From a virus, in IMG/VR virus record IMGVR_UViG_3300035698_008452, positions 1-24,953 of that record: a stretch of 24,953 nucleotides of DNA. One strand, given 5' to 3'. This document shows, piece by piece, positions 7,886 to 15,420 of this stretch. The translations under genes and the position numbers were made by a program. The notes below the pieces were generated by a model that saw only the letters and a program-made list of their open reading frames with translations, was not told where the DNA came from and ran no database searches. Each line of letters starts with the position of its first letter. Position 1 is the first letter of the stretch.

Positions 7886-7972
7886 ATGAAAAATAATAAA
7901 AATAGCAAAGAAAGGAGCAAGAGCCACGGCTACACCAAGAAGTTTAAAATCTTTGGTGTTCCGTGGCACTAG
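7886..7972 (+). pseudogene. Displaced N-terminal segment of the following glycosyltransferase (ends in TAG)
   Basis: An ATG at 7886 opens a 28-codon frame that ends KKFKIFGVPWH (residues 18-28) and stops at TAG (7970-7972). KIFGVPWH is what I expect as the first strand of the glycosyltransferase encoded immediately downstream in another frame. In proteins of this type the block WHVAHQ is expected to continue directly, and VAHQHDL does follow, but eight bases later and out of frame. The front of the segment is Lys/Asn/Ser-rich and unlike the family. No Shine-Dalgarno sequence precedes the ATG, although an AGGAG lies inside the segment at 7913-7917. This may be a frameshift mutation, an assembly error or a recoding site. 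Confidence 0.5.
7923..7967 (+). repeat. Strong hairpin (quasi-palindrome) at the glycosyltransferase 5' end
   Basis: GCCACGG (7923-7929) is the exact reverse complement of CCGTGGC (7961-7967). Inside it, ACACCA (7932-7937) pairs with TGGTGT (7954-7959), and AGA (7938-7940) pairs with TCT (7950-7952), with small bulges and a nine-base loop. In all about 16 base pairs form, with a GC-rich outer stem that stands out in this AT-rich window. No run of T follows, so it is not a typical intrinsic terminator. The 3' arm ends two bases before the TAG that breaks the gene. Confidence 0.75.
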
Positions 7973-8943
7973 TTCCCGTTGCTCATCAACATGACCTAGC
8001 TAAAATGTCTTTTATTGATCAATACGATCTATTGATTAATCCATATAGAGGATGGGGAACAAGTCATAGACCTTTCCCAGAGAAATGTAATTGGGTTACT
8101 CATTATGAAAAAGGTAAGTATGACTTTGCTATTCTTCATGTAGACCAACAATCAATTTATAACCCAGAGCAGGGAGATAGAATTCATAAAGGTAGACTAT
8201 ATTTAGATATTAGAGAAGCTATCGGGGATGATATTCCTATCATAACTATTAATCACATGACCCCATTTCATGATAAGTATGAGAGTCCTTATGTTGTCGA
8301 TTTTATTAAGAAGATGACCAAGGGTACTACTATGGTTTGTAATTCTTTTACTGCTCAAAAACAATGGGGTTGGGGGCATGTTATTACACATGGAATGGAT
8401 AAAAATGATTGGCTTGATTTACCTAAAGAACCTAGATGTGTAACTGTTCTATCTCCTGCTGGTATGGAAAAAGCCTATCGAAGAATATTTTTAACTACAG
8501 TTGCTCGATTATTAAAAGCTAAAGGTGTTCCTTTTACTTGGGTAGGAGTTGATAGAAAGTTTCAAAGTTTTGAAGAATATAAGAATTTTTTAGGTAGATC
8601 CCTAGTATTCTTTATGCCTACTTGGCAAAGTCCTAGACCAAGAGCAAGAACAGAAGCTATGTTAAGTGGATGTTGTATAGTTAGTACTCCTTATCAAGAT
8701 GCAGATATTTTTATTAAACATGGAGAAAATGGTTTTTTAACTAGTAAATCAGTAATATCTGATCCTAGGGTAATGGATAATCCAGAAGCTACTGCTAATT
8801 TAATTAAAAGATTAGTTATTGATAAACCTGACTTGGCTCTAAAGATAGGGCAAAAAGGTAAGGCTACTGCTTATGAATTATTTAGTCCAGAGAAATTTGA
8901 AGCACAATGGGTAGAATTATTAAAAAGTATTAACATAATGTAA
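7963..8943 (+). CDS. Glycosyltransferase (GT4-like, GT-B fold), 5' end disrupted
   Basis: The longest open frame starts at a GTG (7963) buried in a hairpin stem; 326 residues follow. Recognisable parts are VAHQHDL (6-12), a HYEKGKYDFAILHVDQQ block (47-63), ITINHMTP, CNSFTAQKQWGWG, and a C-terminal donor-site region RARTEAMLSGCCIVSTPY with ENGFL after it, typical of family 4 enzymes. The usual first strand (KIFGVPWH) is present just upstream but in the frame ending at TAG 7970-7972. The GTG has no ribosome site and the open frame is closed by TAA at 7945, so this start is doubtful. The first internal ATG is at 8005. The body is well conserved, which argues that the gene is still in use or was broken very recently. 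Confidence 0.75.
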   Translation: MALVPVAHQHDLAKMSFIDQYDLLINPYRGWGTSHRPFPEKCNWVTHYEKGKYDFAILHVDQQSIYNPEQGDRIHKGRLYLDIREAIGDDIPIITINHMTPFHDKYESPYVVDFIKKMTKGTTMVCNSFTAQKQWGWGHVITHGMDKNDWLDLPKEPRCVTVLSPAGMEKAYRRIFLTTVARLLKAKGVPFTWVGVDRKFQSFEEYKNFLGRSLVFFMPTWQSPRPRARTEAMLSGCCIVSTPYQDADIFIKHGENGFLTSKSVISDPRVMDNPEATANLIKRLVIDKPDLALKIGQKGKATAYELFSPEKFEAQWVELLKSINIM

Positions 8944-8954
8944 TGAAGGGCAAT

Positions 8955-9275
8955 ATGACAGATAAAACAATAGGGACAACGGATTCTTTAATGAAAGATA
9001 GCGTTAATGAAGATGCTTTTTTAAAAGAAATAAAAAGTGATGCTTTTTTTGATACAGAACTTAAATCATTAGCTAAGATTTATAATGAACAGTTAGAAAA
9101 TCTAATTAGATTAAGGGTTGATAATGAGATATTAAATTATATTATTATGTCTAATCCTAATGATAGAAAAGCTTTAGATGATAAAGCTAAAACAATTGCT
9201 TCTCTTAGAACAAAAAGAAAGTTAATTGCTATTATAAGAAAGGAAATCGTTTTTTTGAAAGCGATATGTAATTAA
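8955..9275 (+). CDS. Small protein of unknown function
   Basis: I do not recognise a family. From the ATG at 8955, which has GAAGGG four bases upstream, the product is 106 residues; an ATG at 8943 overlapping the previous stop (TAATG) would add four. The sequence is strongly charged and probably mostly helical, with Lys/Glu/Asp-rich stretches and a C-terminal basic segment (LRTKRKLIAIIRKEIVFLK). No cysteine pairs, signal peptide or membrane segment is seen; a Cys occurs only next to the end. It sits between two glycosyltransferases and one base before another small gene, ahead of the terminase block. A structural or accessory role is possible, but the sequence does not show one. Confidence 0.55.
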   Translation: MTDKTIGTTDSLMKDSVNEDAFLKEIKSDAFFDTELKSLAKIYNEQLENLIRLRVDNEILNYIIMSNPNDRKALDDKAKTIASLRTKRKLIAIIRKEIVFLKAICN

Positions 9276-9276
9276 T

Positions 9277-9453
9277 ATGTCAAAAAAAACTGATCATAAA
9301 AGATTGTGGCGTAATGAAAAAATTAAGACTATAAGGCTTGGAGAACAATTAGCTACTGCTGAGAAAAGAATTAATACTTTAGTTACTATGTTAAAAGCAA
9401 TTAAAGATGGTCAAGTAGATGTAAAGGAACTAACTATAGATGAAAAAAAATAA
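9277..9453 (+). CDS. Very small ORF of unknown function (58 residues)
   Basis: The ATG at 9277 lies one base after the previous stop (TAATATG, a junction also seen at 4178 and 7388), and the frame closes with TAA at 9451-9453. It overlaps the next gene by 14 bases in a different frame. The product is basic and probably a single long helix: SKKTDHKRLWRNEKIKT, then GEQLATAEKRINTLVTMLKA with leucine/isoleucine spacing that could form a coiled coil. It fills what would otherwise be a 164-base gap in a region with almost no spacing, which supports it being real. No family is recognised, and there is no clear ribosome site. Confidence 0.5.
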   Translation: MSKKTDHKRLWRNEKIKTIRLGEQLATAEKRINTLVTMLKAIKDGQVDVKELTIDEKK

Positions 9454-10312
9454 GATTTGCGGAATTTTGACAATGGAGAAGATGGACAATAGATTGAAAA
9501 ATACTATAGGTTCTTCTCGTATTAGAGCTAGATGGTTACTTCCTTATTGGCCTGAAGCTGAGGAATATGTTATAGGTAGAAAATATGATGTAATGATTTT
9601 TCAAAAAGTTTACTGGGAATCATTTAAAAATAATGGCAATTATAAAGGGATTAAAATCTTAGATCTTTGTGACCCTGATTGGTTAGAAAATAAACCCGTT
9701 TTTGAGTATATAGATTGGGTAGACGCAGTAGTTACTTCTACTCAATCATTGGCTGACTATATTAAAAAATTAAGGCCTAATTGTTTAGTTAAATGTATCC
9801 CCGATAGAGTTTATATTCCAGAAGCTAAACCAATTAAAAAATTCCATGATGAAAGTTTAAGGAAATTAGTATGGTTTGGTTATAATCAAAATACCCATTA
9901 TCTAGTTAATACTTTTGATGAATTAATTACTAAAGGTATTGAATTAACTATTCTTTCTAATTCAGCTTATGATCCTCCATTAATCTATAGAGGCAAATTA
10001 AAGCTAAATAATATTCCTTATAATCAACAGACTTTAAATAAAGAATTAATTAAACATGATGCTGTTTTAATGCCTGATCCTCATGGTGATGAGAAAGGTA
10101 AATTTAAATCAAATAATAAAACTTTAATTGCTTGGTCGGTGGGAATGCCTATTATTAAAATACCCGAAGACTTAAAAAGATTATTACCTAAAAAAGAAAG
10201 GGTAAAAGAATCGGAAAAAAGATTGAAAGAGATTAAAGAAAAATGGACAACAGAAATATCTGTTCAGGAATATAAATCATTAATAAACACAATACTAGCG
10301 AAGAAATTCTAA
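9440..10312 (+). CDS. Glycosyltransferase-like protein (GT-B, family 1/4-like)
   Basis: The 290-residue protein has the outline of a GT-B enzyme. It contains SSRIRARWLLPYW (25-37), RKYDVMIFQK, GIKILDLCDPDW, a short strand DAVVTSTQSLADYI in the position where family 4 enzymes place their acceptor-side helix, then RKLVWFGYNQNTH and a donor-site-like KFKSNNKTLIAWSVGMPIIKIP. The last block resembles the S-N-N-R/K-T...G-x-P-V/I element of group 1 transferases. The length is short for GT4. It starts inside the preceding small ORF, with AAAGGA 12 bases upstream. The substrate is unknown. Confidence 0.65.
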   Translation: MKKNKICGILTMEKMDNRLKNTIGSSRIRARWLLPYWPEAEEYVIGRKYDVMIFQKVYWESFKNNGNYKGIKILDLCDPDWLENKPVFEYIDWVDAVVTSTQSLADYIKKLRPNCLVKCIPDRVYIPEAKPIKKFHDESLRKLVWFGYNQNTHYLVNTFDELITKGIELTILSNSAYDPPLIYRGKLKLNNIPYNQQTLNKELIKHDAVLMPDPHGDEKGKFKSNNKTLIAWSVGMPIIKIPEDLKRLLPKKERVKESEKRLKEIKEKWTTEISVQEYKSLINTILAKKF

Positions 10313-10318
10313 GTAATT

Positions 10319-10324
10319 TATAAT
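10319..10324 (+). promoter_or_regulatory. Possible -10 element before the terminase genes
   Basis: A perfect TATAAT stands in the 23-base gap before the small terminase gene. No good -35 hexamer is found 16-18 bases upstream. If transcription started from it (near 10331), the AGGA ribosome site at 10325-10328 would be left out of the message, so the element may be chance. It is listed because the same hexamer recurs before other gene starts in this window. Confidence 0.25.
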
Positions 10325-10335
10325 AGGAAAATATT

Positions 10336-10788
10336 ATGACAGAAGAAGATAAAAACCCAGTTGGAAGACCACCAATTAGTAAAGAAGATAAAGAAGTAAT
10401 GCTATCAAAATTAGAACCATACTTAAAAAGTGGTCTAAGTATAAGAAAATCTCTACTAGAAGCTGGTGTTCCTAGTGCTACTTTTTATAGAGTTAAAGAT
10501 ACCGATGATGAATTTAGAGAGAAAATTGACCGATTTAGACAGTTTGTATCAGTATTATTAAATAATTCTATCGTTAGGGAAATACAAGCAGTTATTAAAA
10601 AACAAAATAATGATGAAAGATTAACTGGTGAAGAAGTTAGTTTACTTAAATGGTTTGCTACTAATAGCAATTTAACTAAGGGTGAATTTGGTGAGAGAAA
10701 GAATATTGGTTTATATGATCCTGAAGCTGAGATTAGTAGGCTTTCTAAATTAATGGATGACCCGAAAGACGCTGAGAAAAAAGAATAA
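10336..10788 (+). CDS. terS: Terminase small subunit (TerS)
   Basis: The 150-residue protein lies directly before the large terminase (TAATG junction), the usual place for TerS, which binds the phage DNA and directs packaging. The N terminus has VGRPPI (9-14), an AT-hook-like DNA contact common in such proteins. A helix-turn-helix follows: GLSIRKSLLEAGVPSATFYRVK (33-54). The middle is helical and could oligomerise. The C-terminal tail is acidic and lysine-rich (DPEAEISRLSKLMDDPKDAEKK), where TerS proteins usually contact TerL. AGGA is well placed before the ATG. Confidence 0.8.
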   Translation: MTEEDKNPVGRPPISKEDKEVMLSKLEPYLKSGLSIRKSLLEAGVPSATFYRVKDTDDEFREKIDRFRQFVSVLLNNSIVREIQAVIKKQNNDERLTGEEVSLLKWFATNSNLTKGEFGERKNIGLYDPEAEISRLSKLMDDPKDAEKKE

Positions 10789-12209
10789 TGGCCTTATCAA
10801 AATATGCAAAACGATGTAGATTATATTTCCGCAGTTTAGATGGGGAAAGATTTAAGTTAACTCCAGGACAAGAAGAAATTTTTAAAGCTGTATACGAGCC
10901 TAGTATTACTAGAGCTACTATAAAAGCTATTACTCAATATGGGAAAAGTGAAGTAGCTTCAATGGCTTTGATTACATGTGCGATTGAACGATTGGAAAAG
11001 ATTTTAATTGTTGCTCCATCAGCTAAACAAGCTGGAATCATTATGGGTAAGATTGTCGAACATTTATTCGACCATCCTTTACTTACAAGTATGATTGATT
11101 ACTCCGAAGGTACAGTTGAAAGACTAAGACAAGAAAGAAGTAAGAATAGAATTACTTTCAAAAATGGTAGTGAAATTAAAATGCTTACTGCTGAAACTAA
11201 ATTTACTACTAAAGAATCTAAGGGCTTAATGGGTTTTGGTGCTACTATTGTTTTGGTAGATGAATCCTCATTAATTCCTGATTCAATGTTTTCTAAGATT
11301 TTAAGAATGGTTGGTGGTGTTAAACATGGTAAGTTAATTCAATTAGGTAATCCATTTGAAAATAATCACTTTGGAAAAGCCTTTGATTCTAAGAGATATT
11401 TATCTATTAGCATTAATTGGCGACAAGCTTTAGCCGAAGGTCGTATTACCCAAGAGTTTCTAAATGAAGCTAGAGAAACAATGAGTGAAATGGACTGGAC
11501 TATATTTTATGAGTGTAAATTTCCTGCTGGTGGGGCTGAAGATGCTCTTATACCTAGGGTTTGGATTGAGAATGCTGTTAATCAAAAGAATTGTGGTGGT
11601 ACTCATAAACAAACAGGCTTAGATGTGGCTAGGTTTGGTAAAGACACTACAGTTTATTTATTTAGGCAAGGTGGGGAAGTAAAACGAATAGATGTTACTC
11701 AACAAATGGACACAATGGAAGTTACTGGTTGGACTACTGAAAAATTAGAGAAAGATAGCCCTGATGTCCATTGTACTGATAGTATTGGCGTTGGTGGTGG
11801 TGTCCATGACCGGTTATTAGAGCTTCAAGGCAGTGATAATAACGATCATTGGATAGACACCGAAATTACCCCTGTTAACGTGGGTGAATCGGCTAAAGGA
11901 TGGGAAGGTGATGTTGAGGCTAAAGATAGATTCTTTAATTTAAGAGCACAAGTACATTGGAATTTAAGAAAATTATTTAAACCTGATAAAAATGGGCAGA
12001 GTCAAATTTCTATTCCAGATGATGCTGGGTTGAAAAAAGAATTAGGTGAGATAAGATATAAGTATAGCTCTGAAAGAAAGATTAAAATTGAAGCTAAAGC
12101 TGATATGAAAAAGAGATTAGGCTTGTCTCCTGATAAAGCTGATGCTTTAGGATTAGCTTTTATGGACACACTAGAGAATCAACCTCAGATGGTTATTATG
12201 GATGTATAG
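10788..12209 (+). CDS. terL: Terminase large subunit (TerL), ATPase plus nuclease
   Basis: TerL translocates DNA into the procapsid and cuts it. The 473-residue protein shows both halves. In the ATPase these are a Walker A variant TQYGKSE (49-55), the adjacent strand ILIVAPSAKQA (72-82), Walker B IVLVDESS (154-161) and a coupling motif LGNP (186-189). In the RNase H-like nuclease these are GLDVARFGKD with D279, CTDSIGVGGG with D331, and ADALGLAFMD with D452. All three metal-binding acids appear present. The length is normal. It begins by overlapping the TerS stop and is followed by a 40-base gap to the portal gene. Confidence 0.93.
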   Translation: MALSKYAKRCRLYFRSLDGERFKLTPGQEEIFKAVYEPSITRATIKAITQYGKSEVASMALITCAIERLEKILIVAPSAKQAGIIMGKIVEHLFDHPLLTSMIDYSEGTVERLRQERSKNRITFKNGSEIKMLTAETKFTTKESKGLMGFGATIVLVDESSLIPDSMFSKILRMVGGVKHGKLIQLGNPFENNHFGKAFDSKRYLSISINWRQALAEGRITQEFLNEARETMSEMDWTIFYECKFPAGGAEDALIPRVWIENAVNQKNCGGTHKQTGLDVARFGKDTTVYLFRQGGEVKRIDVTQQMDTMEVTGWTTEKLEKDSPDVHCTDSIGVGGGVHDRLLELQGSDNNDHWIDTEITPVNVGESAKGWEGDVEAKDRFFNLRAQVHWNLRKLFKPDKNGQSQISIPDDAGLKKELGEIRYKYSSERKIKIEAKADMKKRLGLSPDKADALGLAFMDTLENQPQMVIMDV

Positions 12210-12249
12210 ATTTATTATTTAATAGAATAGTGGTAGACTTAAGATAGAT

Positions 12250-14559
12250 ATGGCAAAACAAAAATTAGATACCCCTCAAATATCATCTTCGGCAGTAATG
12301 TCGTTCCCTAAACCTCCTTTAAGAAATACTCAAGAATACTTAAAAGCTTATAGTGGTTATCCTTATACAGCTATTTCTGCTATTGCTCAAGAAGTAGCTT
12401 CAATAAATTTACACTTATTTAAGACTAAATTTAGTAAAAATAAAGGTAAACCTGAGAGTGAAGAAGTATATGAACATGAAATACTTAGCTTACTTAGATA
12501 TGTTAATCCTCTTACTACTTTTTATGATATTGTTGAAGCTACTCAAATTTACTTAGAATTAACTGGCGAAGCTTTTTGGATTGTATTAAAACAAGATAAG
12601 ACTCCTAAAGAGTTCTGGCTAGTTAGGCCTGATTGGGTGAAGATTGTTCCTAGCTCAACTGAGATTATTGATCATTACACATATCATCCAGGTGGAAGTC
12701 TCGAAAAGGTAGACATTCCTAAAGATAATATGATTCACTTCAAGAATTTTAATCCTTTAAATCCATATAGAGGTAAAGGTCCATTACAAAGTGCAGCACT
12801 ACCTGTGGATATTTTGAATTTTGCCCAAGAATATAATCGTAATTTCTTTTTTAATAGTGCAATACCTAGTATGGTATTCTCTACAGATAAGAATTTAAGT
12901 GCAGCTGTTATTAAAAGATTTATCAATCAATGGCAAGGTAGTTATGGTGGTAGAGGTAAATCTAATAAAGTTGCTTTCTTAGGTAATGGTTTAAAGTTAG
13001 ATACTATTAGTCAGGGTGCCAAAGAATTAGACTTTACTGAACAACAAAGATTAATGCGTGATGATATTCTCGCTGTCTTTAAAGTTCCTAAATCTATTCT
13101 AGGTTTAACTGAGGATGTTAATAGGGCTAACGCAGAAGCAACTAATAAAGCTTTTATGGACAGAACAATCAGTCCTAGAATGATAAAATTTGTCGGGACA
13201 TTAAATGAGTTTTTACTTCCTATGTATAACGATAAATCTTTATTCTTAGACTTTATTGACCCATCACCAGAAGATGCTGAGGCAAAGATAAAATATTATG
13301 AGAGTGGATTAAAATATAAATGGTTAACTCAAAATGAGGTTAGAGCCCTAGAGAATTTAGAGCCATTAGAGGGTGGAGATATATTGAATCCTGTAGAAGA
13401 AACTATAGATGAGGAAGAAGAAACAGAGAAGCCTGATACAGAGAAGCCAAAAGAGGAAGAAGAAGAAAAAGGATTATTGCATAAAGTATTTGGTAAAAAG
13501 AAAGTTAAGAAAGTGAAAGTTTCTTATACTAAAAAACTTAAACCAAAACCATTTAAACATATGATGCCTATTCCTGTTAAGGGCTTAGATGATCTTAAGC
13601 GAGAAAATTTAGAAAAGAAATTAACTAAAGAATTAGTTGGTTTTGTAGGTCAATTCTTAAAGAAAGAGAATATAGATAATCTAGGTATTAAACAACCAAC
13701 TAAGACAGAGGTTGTAAAAGAAAATACTCCTATATTTACTGAGGAAGCAAAAGATGCTTATTGGAAACAATTTATAACCTTTGTTTCAGATAAAGAACCT
13801 GAATTAAGAAATCAGACTGTAGATATATTTAAAGAACAAGAAGCTCAAGTAATGGATATCTTAGATAAAGATGTTAAATATTGGCGTAAAACAAATAGAG
13901 TCGGTAAGGCTGGCTCAAGTGTTCCCAGTTTAGTTGCAATGGAAATGTTATGGAAAGGTGCTTGGTTAACTATTTTAAGAGAAGTATATATTGAACAAGG
14001 TAATTATACTTTAAATTTCTTAGGCACAGGAGCTAATATTGATGTTACTACTGAAACTGCTTATCAATATTTACGAGTACATTCTTCTCAACTAATTACT
14101 GAAATAAATGAAACTACTAGAACTGCTTTAATGGAAACCTTGGCCGAAGGTTATAAAGAAGGTGAATCTATAAACGCATTAAAGAAGCGTGTAAATAAGG
14201 TCTTCAAGAAAGCTCAAGGTAGTAGAGCAGAGTTAATTGCTAGAACAGAAATTATCAGGGCTAGTAATGCCGCAGTTGTAGAAGCTTACCGACAAAGTGG
14301 TGTAGTCGAAGCTAAAGAATGGCTAACTGAGAGAGATGAGAGGGCTTGCCCTTATTGTTTATCTATGGATGGCAAGATTGTTGACTTAAATGTTGATTAC
14401 TTTAAGGTTGGTGATAAATTAACAGTAGATGGCCAAACATTAACAGTAGGTGGAGCTGACGTCGGTTCTCCTCCATTACATCCTAATTGTAGATGTACTA
14501 CCATTCCTGTATTGTTAGGAGAAAAAGCTCTTAAAGAAAAAGTTAATAATAAAAAGTAA
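12250..14559 (+). CDS. Portal protein fused to a MuF-type head morphogenesis domain
   Basis: At 769 residues this is far longer than a single portal (about 400-500). Residues about 20-380 match the HK97-type portal family: YPYTAISAIAQEVA near the start, an ALPVDILNFAQEYNRNFF helix, IPSMVFS, and FKVPKSILGL (about 277-286) followed by a long helix. An acidic Glu-rich linker (about 387-410) and a basic stretch follow. The C-terminal part (about 640-760) is MuF-like: RAELIARTEIIRASNAAVVE (658-677), a Cys pair ACPYC (698-702), then PPLHPNCRCTTIPV (about 741-754). The HPNCRC ending is the family hallmark. The fused MuF suggests that the minor head protein is anchored to the portal ring. The start has only a weak ribosome site. 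Confidence 0.9.
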   Translation: MAKQKLDTPQISSSAVMSFPKPPLRNTQEYLKAYSGYPYTAISAIAQEVASINLHLFKTKFSKNKGKPESEEVYEHEILSLLRYVNPLTTFYDIVEATQIYLELTGEAFWIVLKQDKTPKEFWLVRPDWVKIVPSSTEIIDHYTYHPGGSLEKVDIPKDNMIHFKNFNPLNPYRGKGPLQSAALPVDILNFAQEYNRNFFFNSAIPSMVFSTDKNLSAAVIKRFINQWQGSYGGRGKSNKVAFLGNGLKLDTISQGAKELDFTEQQRLMRDDILAVFKVPKSILGLTEDVNRANAEATNKAFMDRTISPRMIKFVGTLNEFLLPMYNDKSLFLDFIDPSPEDAEAKIKYYESGLKYKWLTQNEVRALENLEPLEGGDILNPVEETIDEEEETEKPDTEKPKEEEEEKGLLHKVFGKKKVKKVKVSYTKKLKPKPFKHMMPIPVKGLDDLKRENLEKKLTKELVGFVGQFLKKENIDNLGIKQPTKTEVVKENTPIFTEEAKDAYWKQFITFVSDKEPELRNQTVDIFKEQEAQVMDILDKDVKYWRKTNRVGKAGSSVPSLVAMEMLWKGAWLTILREVYIEQGNYTLNFLGTGANIDVTTETAYQYLRVHSSQLITEINETTRTALMETLAEGYKEGESINALKKRVNKVFKKAQGSRAELIARTEIIRASNAAVVEAYRQSGVVEAKEWLTERDERACPYCLSMDGKIVDLNVDYFKVGDKLTVDGQTLTVGGADVGSPPLHPNCRCTTIPVLLGEKALKEKVNNKK

Positions 14560-14625
14560 ATATTGATCTTAAATTTATTTGGTTTTTAGTATTAAAATGT
14601 AATAAATATTAATGAAAGGTAAACA

Positions 14626-15420
14626 ATGCTAAGTATTATTATACCAAGTTATAAAGACCCCTTACTTCAAAAAACTATTGATTCTCTTTTGGAAAATGCT
14701 GAAGGAGATATAGAAATTATTGCTGTACTCGATGGCTATTGGCCTAAAGAACCTTTAAAAAATGATGATAGAGTTAAAGTTATTAACTTAGGTAAGAATG
14801 TAGGTATGCGGGAGGCTATTAACCAAGGGGTTAAAGCTTCTTCTGGTGAATATTTAATGAGAACAGATGAACATGCCATTTTTGGAAATGGTTATGATGT
14901 GATTTTAACTAGTACTCTTGAGGATAATTGGATTGTAACTCCTAGACGATATTTTTTAGATACTGAGAAGTGGCAAGTAATGAATATTCCTCCTATTGAT
15001 TACATGAAATTAAAAATAGGTAGGGTTGGTGATGAAAAGGGTGGTTTGATGGATAAATTTTGTGGAGTTAACTGGCCAAGTAGAACAGAGAAGCGTAAAG
15101 ACATAATGATTGATGAAACTATGGCTATGCAAGGCTCTTGCTGGGTAATGAAAAAGAGTTGGTGGGAAAAGACTATTGTAGCCTTACAGACAGAGGGCTA
15201 TGGTTCTCACTATCAAGATTCCCACGAAATGCAGTTCAAGACTTGGCAAGCAGGAGGTAAGTTAATGCTAAATAAGAATACTTGGCACGCTCATAAACAT
15301 AGAAGTTTCCCTAGAACTCATGGTTATGGTGGAAAATTAGCTAGAGATGGCTTTACTTATGCTTTAAGTATTTGGCGAGAATATTATGAGAAGGAGATAA
15401 AATCATTATGGAAAGTATAA
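14626..15420 (+). CDS. Family 2 glycosyltransferase
   Basis: The 264-residue protein starts MLSIIIPSYKDP, then IEIIAVLDGYW (29-39), a VGMREAINQG helix (59-68), and GEYLMRTDEHAIF (74-86), with D81-x-H83 at the metal-site position. Further on, SHYQDSHEMQFKTWQAGGK resembles the catalytic-acid and W-x-x-GG region of GalNAc-transferase-like family 2 enzymes. It aligns by eye with the gene at 20199 but lacks that gene's zinc ribbon. AAAGG is well placed before the start. The 66-base gap upstream holds no promoter or terminator I can support. The gene overlaps the aminotransferase by 13 bases. Confidence 0.85.
   Translation: MLSIIIPSYKDPLLQKTIDSLLENAEGDIEIIAVLDGYWPKEPLKNDDRVKVINLGKNVGMREAINQGVKASSGEYLMRTDEHAIFGNGYDVILTSTLEDNWIVTPRRYFLDTEKWQVMNIPPIDYMKLKIGRVGDEKGGLMDKFCGVNWPSRTEKRKDIMIDETMAMQGSCWVMKKSWWEKTIVALQTEGYGSHYQDSHEMQFKTWQAGGKLMLNKNTWHAHKHRSFPRTHGYGGKLARDGFTYALSIWREYYEKEIKSLWKV

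Noticed and set aside
7720-7920. Minus-strand open frame covering the end of the 7388 methyltransferase and the following gap
   Set aside because: It opposes the conserved methyltransferase end, and its Phe/Leu-rich N terminus is just the complement of A-rich DNA, not a real signal peptide.
7923-7967. Hairpin considered as an intrinsic transcription terminator
   Set aside because: No run of T follows the 3' arm, and the conserved coding sequence continues directly after it.
7970-7972. TAG readthrough or reassignment as the explanation of the broken glycosyltransferase
   Set aside because: Reading on in the same frame gives FPLLINMT then another TAG, not the conserved sequence; TAG also ends normal genes here (for example 5774 and 12209).
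14560-14625. Gap after the portal gene examined for a promoter or terminator
   Set aside because: No TATAAT with a proper -35 and no stem-loop with a T run were found; only an AAAGG ribosome site for the next gene is clear.
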